Shown: positions 32,003 to 45,300 of the stretch, piece after piece
How positions within the stretch are numbered: the first letter of the stretch is position 1
Layout of the letters: every line of letters begins with the position of its first letter
From: Saccharina japonica
Taxonomy: Eukaryota; Sar; Phaeophyceae; Laminariales; Laminariaceae
Reading direction: 5' to 3'
Assembly (NCBI GenBank): GCA_008828725.1
Contig: MEHQ01002473.1
Coordinates: 1-64,000, forward strand
Length of the DNA: 64,000 nt
Notes under the pieces: model-generated
Database searches by the model: none
Told to the model about the DNA's origin: nothing
What the model saw: only the letters and a program-made list of their open reading frames with translations
Position numbers and translations under genes: made by a program

Positions 32003-32300
32003 GTGCTCACGAAGATAAACAGCATGGACCTCCAGAAGAACCCGGCACGAGAGACTGAAGGAAAACACACAAGGCCATCACGAGACGACGAACAGGAGGA
32101 AGAGCAGGGAAAAGAGGAGAACAGCATGGAACAACGGGACATGAAAAGTAAGGATAAGCACGTAGTAAAACCTAAGAAGGACGAGAAGCCGAGTCTGGGC
32201 AGCCACAATGTGTTGCAGTTCAGGCACTGCGCCCACCTTCGACGGACAGGTGGGCATGTTCGTCCCGGACATAGGTCTCGTGCAAATAGGTGCTCGCTGA
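32003..32300 (+). other. Highly charged open frame, doubtful
   Basis: A frame from 32003 encodes a Lys/Glu/Arg/Asp-rich stretch (EEEQGKEENSMEQRDMKSKD). No domain, no clear splice sites. It may be an exon remnant or chance in purine-rich sequence. Confidence 0.2.
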
Positions 32301-32429
32301 GCATTGCTATTTATCTTGAACCAAATTCAAGTATACTACCATTTGTACCAGGTAAATGTTTAGGCGGTACCATATATATATATATTGGTTTGCTGTCCGG
32401 TATTTTCTGTACTATGTAACTTTATATAT

Positions 32430-33310
32430 ACAAAACGCCATACAAACAGTTGCATTTTGTTTTTGGGTGCCCACTGTACGTGTAGACTTATATAGGAATG
32501 CTTATCAGTCCAAGTGTGCGGTACGAACAAAACACCCGGCACTTTGTACGTATCTCAATATACTGCTGTACAAACCCTACACATGTATAGGGGGGTCTCA
32601 GCACTGGATCGGTACAGCAGTGCAGGAAACACCATGCAAGTCACTGCAGAGCATGTATGCATTCAAAATGTAGCCGATTGCAATGATTGATGAAATTGAG
32701 AGGGCGGAAGGCGCCGAGTCGGTGTGTGTGCAGCCCCTGTAAGCCCAACTTCGACCGACACTTTCCCTAGACGACTGCATACTCGACTCGGTTTGTCTTA
32801 ACACCGCCGTTATACCACACTTAATTACCAGTCCAGATTTCGAACAAAGGCAATGGCCTCAATCTCGTTCTTGGGACCACCAAAGTTAAAACAAATTCAC
32901 ACGAAGTTGCTCAAGCGATCAGGGTATTTACACAAAATTGTTGAAGCGATCCGGATCAATTAATGCACCGTGTGAACTGGGCACTGGCAGACGCACTTGG
33001 CGAGAAATATGTGCTGCGCGCATAACGTGGTGAACATGGTAAGGGGAATGGTTAAGTGGGGACCCGCAGTGTTTGTTCACAATCGCGGTCAATCAGCCCT
33101 TGTCGTGTGCCGTTCAGATGCATTGCCCAGCGCACCTTGTGTGATGTGCAGACGGATGTGTGGAAAATATCGTGACATTTTCGGATTTAGGCCTACCTGC
33201 TGTGTTTTGTTTTATCTGATCAGGTATACATATGATATGAGGCCGCCCTCTTGTAACCACAATAACAGTGGTGACCTGCAAACATTTCCGAACCATGCAC
33301 GTCGTTCCCC
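32430..33310. other. No further beta-helix exon recognised
   Basis: This is where the 3' part of the minus-strand gene would continue, but I find no GTGCC-type exon start, FxxN or GGAG donor here. The terminal exons may be of another type or lie further left. Confidence 0.4.
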
Positions 33311-33319
33311 ATCTCTCAC

Positions 33320-33397
33320 CTCCATTAACACTACCAGCTCCGATCGTCGTGATTGTGCTGTAGAAGATGCTGGTGTCGGAATCGGCGTAAAGGGCAC
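33320..33397 (-). CDS. Last recognised coil exon (GALYADSDTSIFYST)
   Basis: 78 bases (26 codons). The acceptor is CACGCAG, the donor GTGAGA after GGAG, so at least one more exon must follow. FxxN is replaced by TIGA. Confidence 0.75.
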
Positions 33398-36300
33398 CTG
33401 CGTGTACAGGATAGCGACCATTACAGGGTGTTTGTTCAGAGCGGTAGGCGAAGTATTTGTATATTTACCAACTGTGAGTGTTAAACAATAGGCAACAGTA
33501 GTAGCTTGTTGTCGTAATCAAACTTCAGTGACAACTACTCTACAGTACTTCGGCGTCATCGATTTACCACTGCCCAGCCTTTCACGAAGGCTTTGCCGCG
33601 TGCACTCCACAGTAGAGGTGTTGTACTGTACGTTTGGGCGAGACAATGGGTAGGAAAGGGTTATCTGACCCCAGCCAAATGGTCCACGGATAGTTTAACT
33701 AACCCAATACTTACTTTAAAGGATTTGTGAAAGCGTACACGAATACTGCAGTAAAATCGTGAGCAAACCAAATGGAACGACGTGATCGTAGGGATGTGCT
33801 TCCATTACTAGAAACCGAAACAACATAATCATAACGTAGGACATGATATAATTATCTTCCAAGGCGCCCAAAAACCAAACCATCGAGGCTTTTGATAGAC
33901 AATGCTGACCATCTCACCCGCCCAACGAACGGGCAATTAACAGTAGTTTCTGCGTTTGTAGTCTTTAACGGCCGGTATCGCCACCGCGCTGAGTGTGCAC
34001 TCAGTACGGGCTTGACTTATCCCGGGTGAGCCCCCCCTGCTTCGGGGCAGGAGGCCTCAACTAATCCAATACTTGCTCTAAATGATCGGTGGAAACGTAC
34101 AATAATACTACAGTGGTATGGCATCCTATAGAACAAAAAGCACAACAACCAGCTGATTGGTATTGGCCCACGTAAGGACTACTGTACTTGCAAGTGAAAC
34201 GTATGAGTGCGTGCAGAAATTAGGCGCAAATATCTAGTCAGTGGATACTGCTGTACGTCTATACTACGGAATGGTCGACGCGATATTATAGTACAATAGG
34301 AACTGCAGTGGTCTACGAGGTCTTGGCTGAAGTTCGTATTGATGCAGCAAGTGCGACAGTATCGCCATGGTACCCCTTACCTTAGGACGGATGGTCGAAA
34401 GAACGCACCAAGTCCGGCCATGACAATACGCTCTCTTGCGGCAAACTCGTATAGGTTAGTGGAGTACGTACGTTCGGTACAGTGTCGAACAACCCAAAGT
34501 AGCAGGACGATCGCTCAGGGGCAGGTGCCGCACTTTTCAAGAACTTTTTGAAACACAAACGCAATCGACACACACACAACAAGGGTTATGCGTAAGGGAA
34601 GTCCGCGGTCTGACGGAACGGATAAGCACGCCGGCGCGACTGGCAAGGGTCTGGGTAAACCATAACCGATACAAACGTGTCTGTACTACCCGTCTGCAAC
34701 ACACCCACAGAGGCCAACTGCGACCTGACGTTGCACGGCATTGTGATAAACCTCTATGTACGATAATAACATCCATTTCTACGACTTCAGCTATGATCTG
34801 GGATGCAACGTATACGGTTGTTCTCCTGGGCTCGGCGCCCTTTCTCACCTCCATCGACGACTTCGGCCGAGTTGTTTGTAAACATGGCGGTACCGTTGAA
34901 GCCGATCTCCGATTCGAAAGCCAAGACGGCACCTGTAAGTACGATAGACATACTGTGAGTAGATGCATGCGATATCCTACTAGTATATACATTGTGTGTA
35001 AGTGCATGCGATTACGGTAGAAATACTATCAGCATGTACGTGTTTCACGTTCGCCCCAAACACTCGCTGCCCTAGGCGGACGTCCTGCTGTATGGATTGC
35101 GCGATATGTCGTGTATCGTTATGGGCTCAATGGCTCTAGTATGTGTCACAAGCATACAAAGTCAGGGGCAAAAACATAAATCTTCCGGCGCAGGATAAAC
35201 TGTACTATTCATAGGTACGTATGTAAATTAGCCACGGCTTTCTATAACTGAGTAACAGCTGTTTGGTTTTGAAGCCTCTGGTCTCTGAAAGGTTTGGTGC
35301 GCTGTATAGTAGTCATAGTGTCAAGGCCTTCGGAGACACAAGGAAGTAGTTGTCAAACATACACGCGCTGTAACACTACGCAGTTACGTAGTGTAAAAAC
35401 TGGATTTCTAGTATACGAAATGGTTCCGTTTCGCTGCCATATTGTGCTTCAAGTCAAAGTTCTCAGTGCGAGAGGCATCATGCACGTTTGCCGTGCTACA
35501 CCCACTCCTCTTCGCTTGTCGTTTTGGTTTGCTTGTCGTGTTCATGACCTCTTCCTCTAGGCCAGCACCGCACGATGCATTGAGGTTGTCTCATGTCTGG
35601 TACATACGGCTGTTTGTTCTTGATTGAGCTCGATATCTCTGGCTGTTTGTTCGATCGCTTCTCTGTTTGGTCGTTTCGTTCCCCCGTTCTTTACATGGTT
35701 TCTAGGATTGTTATTGGTAGGAAACAGACTTGTCATCATGGCCTGGTTTTGGTATGTCCTTCGTTTGGTACTAACCCTAAGTATATACGCTAGGAGTGTA
35801 ATATCTTCACCGTGTCTCGCAGCTTATGACCCCATAGCTCGTCGAACACATCAAAGGGTGGCAAGTACGGACTCGTGAAAACAACTCAAACAGACGAAAC
35901 TTTGGAGTAGGATGTTTCCCGCCGCATTTTCAATAGCGATAGGGGAATTACGCTCCAACGTATGGGCAAAATGCACTATTAGTTGCACCCGATAAGTGGA
36001 GGAGTGGATTAGAAATGGCGGTCCATTTGGTCAAATACGTGGTTGTCGTCAATATATTCGAGGTAATTCCGTTGATTTATTCAAAGCAATCGATATTGTA
36101 GACTGGCAGGTCGGCGGGCGATCGGGGGCGGTGGTGTAAAGGCAACGTATTGGCTACCCAATGTTGAAAATATGACGCTCTCTACAGTATGTAGCAGGGC
36201 GAAGAGCAGCCGGTTATATTTCTAGAGATCATTGATTGGTCGATATCAGAGCGAAACTGGCGGCAGCTGGACGGCAACCGAGTAGACGGATATTTATTTA

Positions 36301-39300
36301 TCTAGCTTAATGACAGACGAAGAGGACGCATCCAAGAAGTTGACTGCTCGCCTGTATCCAGGGAGGTGACTAATCGGATCGGCAGGGGGGAGGGATGACT
36401 TAATGCCGTTTCCTCTTTAGCATGGTTTATATTGTAGTAGGTGTTAACGGTACCACAGCCAGGTTCCCTCTTTAGTTCAGTACCTTTTGGTTTGGGTCTC
36501 CACCCTGAGTATGATCGTGTTAATCGTTTGGCACTGATTCGTCCAATACGTCGGTTACCGAATGAACACGTCGGGTGTGGCCAAACGTGCAGGGGGGCGC
36601 ACTCACAACCGGATATAGTTCGGAGCGAGCACACGACAGGCAAGCAAGCCCCAAAAACGAACAGTGGGCGCGACGATAAAACAATACACTTCGAAGTGTA
36701 TATTTTTATCGGTGCCATCACGATGGAGAGAACGGTTGCGAGGTACACAGGGGGGGGGGCGAACATTTGTTTCCTACATCTCACGTCGATACTATCAATC
36801 TGGACCCTCCCGACAGGCGGGGATGATACCTGACAACGTTCTCCTCGCTCAATGCATTCACAAACATCATATGGCAAACATCGGACAGTCAACGGTAAAT
36901 TCGCCACCCCCCCCCCCTATATTTATAGGTTGGGTTGGCGTCGGTTGGCAACGACACTGTAAAACACGCCACTCGCTGCGTGAGCTAGACAACCAGGGTG
37001 CCGTTTTTTTTTGTTATTTTGGTTTGGCGGTCACCAAAGCTGGCGGTCGAGTAGATCATTTGTGCGGGGTGGAGAATATTTGTTCCGCACAAGGGGAATG
37101 GTCGTACCACGTAGTGTTAATATGGTAAGGCGTCCGCGAGGCAGTTACATAGTAAAACCCATTGCTGTCTCCCGAAGTGGCCACACCAGAAATTAAATTA
37201 ACTCATTGAAGCTGTCGTCCATATGCAAGTCCGCCTCAGAGGCGGTTCTTAGCAGGATGCAGCTCACCCTCCATGCGACTCGCCCAATACCTCACGGCGT
37301 TTCGCGCTTGGTGCAAGCAATGTCTGCCTGGTTGGTGAAAACCCAACGCGCTCCGTCCCGGCATTGTAGGGATGCGAGGGTCTATGGTCATATGACTACG
37401 GCCGTGCACAACATGAGTACCCCCCCCCCTCCTCATGATAGCAGCAAGGATCTCCAAGTTACGTTCAAATAGGCGATATGACATATCCGTGTTCCCCTGA
37501 ACTGAGGACAGGAGATGATCAGGGCCACACACGGTGCTAGATATGGGTCAGAAGATGGAGATCAACGACGACCACGACATTATTACTGCCTGAAATGTAC
37601 TGATACCCACCTCTCTTCATAATAATCGCTGAAAGTACTACATCGACCGTGACATGCGCGATGTTCTCACCTCCGTAAATACCCGCTGAGTTGTTCGCAA
37701 AATCGCTGAACCCAGCTACGACCACCCCCGACATGGACGCGACCACGGCACCTGCGGGTGCATACGTTAGGCAACCGACATAATTGGGCGTGGGGCGAGG
37801 TAAATCTCCCTAAGAAAACAAGTGGAGGCCAAGTTGTTCATGTTCACATACCACGCAGACACATAACGTTTTGGACGCACGGCGCGGCGCCACGTAGACG
37901 TGGCGGCGGAACTCCTGAAGAGCGCCACGGGAACAGCTCGTTACTCGAATAGGACATCACGAAGCGGAGTCGACGTGGACTAAAGCAGTTTGGAGTTCCG
38001 CTCGGTATCACACCGACCATATATATAGAGGGGAAAAATAAGGCGGTGACCCGTCTGAAGCTTTTGTCAAGGTATACTGTAGACGAATATAGTTTTTCGA
38101 GGAGCGGCACATGACTTAGCCGAACAACCAATTCGCGAGGGATTGCGTTTCAAACTCACAAAACGATTTGAATCACATGCGAAGTGGAACTGAGGATTTC
38201 ATGTCGTGAACTGCACTCCTCAGGTAATGCAGTCGGCTCTTGCCTCTGGCGGATGACCGCTATAGGTGGTAAAGTTGGGTAATATTTAGTTAGTTCTGCT
38301 GCTGGGCTAAGGAAGACTGTAGATATCCCAAAACAATAAGCCATACAATGTTGCTATTAATATGAACGTTCACTACCGTTCTGAAATACGCAATACCCGT
38401 GTGTACACGGTGGATGGTAGCCAGAGTATGGAGGTTGTCGATAGCGGGGGGGGTGGTGTCAGGGATGTAGCGAACTGTTCGGCGGTGGGCAGCAGGGGTA
38501 ACAGGGACAAGGAGTCCTGCCGATATCAAGTGTTTTTACTTGTGGGTACATCGGATACTTTTTTTGTGGACAACGATAGCAGGGTTAGGGTTATTCAATT
38601 GAGAGGGCGCGTTGCAAGTGTAGCAGCTGCCGTTCTACGCTTGTTGCTGTAGGTCATGACTTTGGCGCCATTCAAAACATTTTTTTTTCTTTTCTGGCAT
38701 GAGTACAACCATGTTGCCGCCGTTATCAAACAGGGCCCTTAATTCCCCGGTGAACTTTGTGTTTACTTTTCCCCACATTGCCACCGTTCATACACGGGTT
38801 TTAATGTGGTTTTCAATTATTTTATTTTAATGTTCTGTGCATTAGGTTTCTACACCGTAAGCGTTACTATAGCTACTGACTTTTATCACGGGGGCGTGTT
38901 AGCATATGGACACTGGGGTCCATATGTATTCCTTGTGATACGCACCCACTACGTGTTGACACGACCATACGAGTATCTTAGTTTAGGTATTCGGGTAAAA
39001 TCTATATGCTGATAGATCACGAGAAAGTCTTACTCGTAGTACGGTCTATCGTATGCCCAAAGAATCACCGTCACAGACGATGCTGAAACCGATGCTAGAA
39101 GCGCTGCTAGAGCACTGTACATAATATTACAGGGAACTAACCTAAACCCTCACGGGCTACTGCCGAGTCGAACATCGTGTAGCATGGGCATTGTACAGAG
39201 ATGGTCAGGTGGAGACATATTCCACCTCGATCACCCCCCTCCTCTTTTCTGCTCCTCTTCTCTTTTATATTGATATTTCGTACCAATCTTCTTTCTACAA

Positions 39301-42300
39301 CACCCACATATGCACCTTTTGAAACTGCAGTATTATTTTTCGTCTCCTTCACAAGTGACTTTCACAGACACTTCGGTGCCACGCCTGCCATCTCTCTTGA
39401 CAGAGAAAGAGCCTCGACACATAGCCATTATTTCACACATTGCCCTTGCCGACCATTGGAAACCACATATAGGTCATTTCAGCGCCAACATCAACGGCGC
39501 GATATCTCACAGACAACATGGTGTATGCGGGGCTTGAATGGAGAAACAGTCCCTACAGAAGTGAGTCTATTGTGAACACCATACGTTTAGAACATAATTA
39601 AATTGTCTTAGGAATGTATGGAAAATTCCGCTCGATTCATGACAAACAAGGAAGCAGGCGCCCATCCCCAATGTGCGTAACGAGGGGGGTCATTACTACA
39701 TGAGGGTTAGATGTCCAATGGGCAAGAAGCCGACGGCCGTTGTAAAACAACTGCAGGGCCATGGTAAGAACATTCGCAGCGTATTGGTACTGAGCGTGGA
39801 AAACAAAGCATGAGATGCGAGTGGTTTTGTCTAGCGTGTGTCAATTCCGAAGTATAGAGTATGCTGGTTTCGCAGTGGTGTTGAAGCATGTAGGATGCGA
39901 TACAACTAAACTGTAAGCAGTCGGGGAAGGTTGTGGGTATAGGCTGTTCTCTTTGCGAACATGAATGAGTATCGGTATAATATGTACGTTCATGTAGCGG
40001 AAGATTCCGTTGAAAACCCAATCTTGCGCCGTAATGCAATCGGCAGGAATGTATGAAGAAATTAATTATTGTTTCTCAACCACACACGCTGGGTGGGCAG
40101 GACGCGAGTGGCTCCAATACGCGTAAAGGGCCTCCAAAACTTCGTCAACAGGGTACACCGTATGTACTCAATTGCTACGGGAGAGTATGGCGTCTGGCTG
40201 CTCCAACCGTAGTCAAATTCGAGTGCAGCTATTGCTGTATCTCTTGTGGCACATACTGTAGTGCAAAGTAGAGGGTCTGCTTCAAACGACGCCCTGTGAA
40301 TGTCACAAGACAAATATATGTTTTCAGGCCCATCACTTTGAATTCCCACTTTACATTGTTTACAGTAGAATAGTTTGTGTGCAACTACACATGTTATACA
40401 TAATGTAGTGTTACATATACATCTGGTTATGTATGTTGTGCAATACCAGTATGGTTCATGTATTTGAACTTAACCTGTGTGAAGTGGATGTTCGAGCCCA
40501 CTTCAGTTTCTCTCTATCGTAGCACCCGTCTAAGGGCGTTTCCGTAAATAGTTCGAGCAAGATGCAGTTTTATCGCCATCTACGAGGAGCGTTCAAATAA
40601 GGAGCCGTATGCGAGTAACGTACTCCGTAGAAAATGTTGTTATAGCAGGAATTGTACTATTTCTAGCGCAGTGGTTACCCCGATTCACGAGCGCCCAAGA
40701 TAATCAAATAGACATGTCCCGCCTAAACTAAAAACAATCTATATTTCCCAGTCACGATATGAGCAATGTGTAGCTAATAGCGCTTGGTTAGGCTTGTCGC
40801 GGGCCGCGCATAAATCGCAGTACCGCCGGTATTATATGTCTTCTAGCGGTAGGCAACACGCCTGACGCAAAAACTCGTACCTCTCGAACCGAACATGTGT
40901 AGCGCATCGGACGTACTAAGGTCTTTTGTAAACAGCAGTTGTTGATTGAAGCTTCGTTCCTTCCTTACCAGGGGATTAAACTCGCAATTATTTCCTGGAC
41001 TTCTAACAAATGAAGCCCATCTCCCCGCAGACGTATTACTTCGAAAAAAGTAAACCAACCCTAACCAACACGATCGGAATGTGTTATAATTTAATACAAA
41101 GAATCCGTGAGAGACTCGCTTACCTCCCATCTCGTCGGCATGATTGTTGCTAAATTCGTTGTGGCCAGCAACAGTGACGTCCGACGAGCAAGCATAGATG
41201 GCACCTGCGAGTAGGTTGATGCGGCGGTCAATAGAGTAACTAACAGAGCATATACGGGCTTAGTAACGGAGTGAACGCGAGGTGGCTTATGTTATGGTGC
41301 GACGTGGTTACTTCTTCTGGTGCGTGCCCAAACTTGTTAAGCTAGGCCGCATGGAGAACGGCATACTTTTTGTGAGAGCTGTATCTCATCACTGATGTAG
41401 CCTTTGTACTAAACACTTGACGCGCGGTGTTTTTATCAATGAAATACTGATAAACTAATATAATATAGCCAAAACCAAACAACCCCCTTCTAAGGGCCAT
41501 TCTTATCGGATCCATGGATTTCCATGTTTTCTCAAATTATGTTCGCACAATTTTCTGCATTTCCGTTTTTGCCATTTTTTTTTTTCATTCATTGGAACGC
41601 GAAGTCTGCCAAACATTTTTAGCTCTGACGAATTTCCAAACTTTGGAAATGTTTCCTTCCTTTCCTCTTCTTTTTGTTAAAAAATACTGGAAATTATGGA
41701 AAGAAAGTTGCTCGACCTAAACCTTGATGAGCAATTGCGGGGATCAGACGGATACACGCCCATTATAGTAAGTATAATACACAGATGCGAAACTGAGGAA
41801 AACGTGTCTGACCGGCGGCTTTCAGCCTCTCTACACTACACGTCCTCCACGAGTTATATTTATATTCATGTGCGCATTTTCGTGTGCGTCCGCAGCTGGA
41901 TCCCCTCATACCGCAGATATCAATGAAACAAGTACTGCTGTGGTGTCGAGAAACCCCATCTTCGGGGGTGTGACATTATTGGCACACCGAACATATATGT
42001 GAAATCTGCCGAACTATATGAAAAATGCGTTGCTGATTCGGGGGTCGTGAACAAGACCATGAACTGGTTGAATAGAAGTCGCCGACTTGTTTTGAGTCAT
42101 ATTTAGTAGGATGGGGTAATACAGTTAGCTGAGTGCCGTGGTTCGCGAGGTGTTGCGCCTTTAGATACGATTGATGCATTTGGTACTGGATAAAGAGTTA
42201 TTAATTGATAAACACTACAGTAAGTCGGTTAGTCGGTTCAGTTCGCCGCCAAGCTAGACGTTAACCACTAAATCCAGGAAACTTACAACCCTACCTGGTA

Positions 42301-45300
42301 CTCGCTAGCGATAATCAATAAATTTAACCCTAGAGCAATAGTTAGACGTCTACAGTACGTACAGCAGTGTTCGATGTTGCCATGAGGAGTGTTTTACATA
42401 TTGTTCCAGTGGGGGACCCCGGCCAACCTGTGTGGAAGGTGGAGGGGTTATATCGTATTCTGCATGAGGCACGTAAGACGCAGAAACAAACACTGCAGCG
42501 TTGGAGTGCGCCATTTCCATAAGCCGTACTTAGGGTTAGGTCGCAAACGTCTGTATTCCTATTCAAACGTAACGTTCTACACGTTCCTTCCAGGTACGTT
42601 TTCTACGAAAAGCTACCTTCATGTGCCTTTCTTACCTCCATCATCACCGGCTGAGTTGAACCTAAAGAAGGAGCTCTGGTTAACAGCGACTGCCGACGAC
42701 TCGACATAGATGGCACCTGCGGGTAAAATCGATATGTCGCCAGCACTCGAGTACGTTTGACAGAGACAAAGATTACCCCGTCGCCTCGGTTGCCACATGC
42801 ACACCTTGTACAGACAAGCTCCTATTTGAGCCAAGGGGTCCCGTGAATACTGCAACAAGTATTCATAGTTTTTCTTTATGGCTGGCCAAACCAAGGACTG
42901 ATGGCGATAAAGGCGTGATTGCTGCTCGGCATTCATTATGTACCTGGTATATACACCATTGGGATTCTCGGGTAACTAATTTAGTATCCGCACAATGTTC
43001 GACGCGTGTGGTATAGTCAGGCTGCAGACCAGAGCCCAATCCGAGCCGTTACCCTCTGTGCACAGAGCTCGATAACGTTTCGTGCTGTCTACTGCCGTAC
43101 TGCTGTTCACGCTAGTCTATACGCCCGTTCTGGCGTTCTGAGGGTAGAGGGAAATATTTGTTTTGTTTCGCACTTGCAAAATAACGGCCGCCGACAAGTG
43201 CGAAACAATCGCACCACCGCCATGTTCGTTCCCAAGAACACCAAAACAAACAGAATAAAACGAAAGAGGAACCGCTGCAATTTCTCATTATTTTTTAATA
43301 TTTCTAAAATGCTGTGTCGTAACAGCCGCCCGACAAAAACATATCGCGTGGATCATTTTCATGCTAGTGCAATAGTTTCCGTAATCAATTTTGGCCGTAT
43401 TTGATTTGAGAGTTGCTGCGTACACCCAAGGGGCGTTGGGTGCAGACACGAAAACGGCAAATACACAACCAATCGTGCTAGAGGAACATTCGACTGGTTA
43501 GCACAAACAATCCGTCTGCATTTGTATGCTATCATTCCGAGAAAAGACTTGCATATAAGTCATTTGTTTTCGTCAACAGTATGTTATTTCCCCCGCCCTG
43601 TCTCACCGCCGTCGCCATTAGCTGAATTGAACGAAAATTCGCTCGTCGCGTCAATGCTCATCGCCGATGACCTGACGGAGATTGCACCTGCGGGTATCAC
43701 CAATAGATCATGATGGCTCTAAGCGTAATCTGTAGAGGTAATTATGGCACCAACACCACAACCACCGCATGCGATGTGCCATACGACTCGTACTTAGTTA
43801 CGAGACAACTGCGGCAAATTGACCTCGTGACAACATGTGTTGGTATAGCCGTGTCACCAGACACGTGACATACATGTACCTGCCGTCTGCCTAGCAGGGA
43901 CGTTTGGTAATGATTGTTTGATGTGCTGCAACCCTCTGTATGTTGTCACATTTCCTTCTTCTCCAGTAGGGGGATGAAACTCTTGCATCTTCTGCCACGT
44001 TGTGCTCCTTCGCCATATTTTGATAAATTATGATCGTCTTTTTAGAGCCTTTTGCGTTTGTTTTTACAGTTTTCGTGCTCCGCCTTTCTGATATGTTTTG
44101 CTGGCCCTCTGTTGGCTCATGTTATGTGTGAATGATAAACAACAAACAGCTACGTTGATCCCTCGGGACTCTTCATCTGCGACTCGTGAGCCAAAACATT
44201 TAGTTGATTAGGTGTACTTGACGTTAATTTATTATTTTCTTCGTGAATATCCCTTTCTTCTTCGTTCCGGTGTTAGTGTAATGGTATGGGCTAGGAAGGC
44301 CGGTAATTACCTCTGCATAGGTAATTGGTCCGTTTTCGTATAACTTGGATGGCATTCGTATTCAGTATTCGGGGTATTTATAATATCTGTGTGCCATACT
44401 TGAAGCCCACCGAGACAGATGTCATCTGGCTCGGGGATTAATATAAGCTGCTTCTCTTCTACGCTTGACTCTACGGGAAGTGAGTAACACCAAGGATGCT
44501 TGATAGACAAACCTGCAAGGGGATACTCTGTGTCTCACCCAGTCTTATCACATTAGCTTATTTCACCATGGCTAGTTCCTGGCAACACTCTATTTTCAAG
44601 TGATTTCGAATGGAATGCCTAAGCGAGAGATGCACGTGCTGTATCCAATGTTCTTGTCTATTTACCAACGGGTTCGCACACCGTGATTTGCGAATATTAT
44701 GATTTGTATCGCATGTATGATATGTATACTCGTCGATTTGCTCTTCCCTTGCGAAAAACAAAACGTACAGAAAAACATGTATTTTTGTTCGGGTACGAGT
44801 ATTCTCGCTAAAGCAGTAAATTTCAAATTATACGACACATATACTAGGCATTCAAATTGTACTCTCTGCCGCCATAGCCGACCGGCCATACTCTATATTC
44901 AGGCGTGCATCTGAACGAACCACGAAACGTATGAATTGCTGTATACGAGACTAGCTGGTTATCCACGCGAAAATATAGACACAAAAGCCGGGTTAACGAC
45001 GCGATGCGCCCTAAAGTATTGCCCCAATATCAAGGACGGACGTGTGATAAGATATTTCCCCTGCTTTCCGGACAAATCATTATATTCCTTTATCGCTCTC
45101 GCACACGAGGTATCTAATTTCACGTTAAATCCTAGGCAAAACCCATCAAGGAATCGGTCGACATCCTAGCGATATCATATTAAAATGATTCGGAATGCGC
45201 CGAAAAAACAGTTGAGCGCATTCCAAGTTGATTTCCCCAGAGCCCCTCGCCACTCGACTGACCGCGATCATTGTTTTTAGGGGGGGGTGGAACGTTACAA

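Noticed and set aside
44270..44345. tRNA gene (TGTTAGTGTAATGGTATG resembles a D-arm)
   Set aside because: No T-arm or B box follows and no acceptor stem can be drawn.
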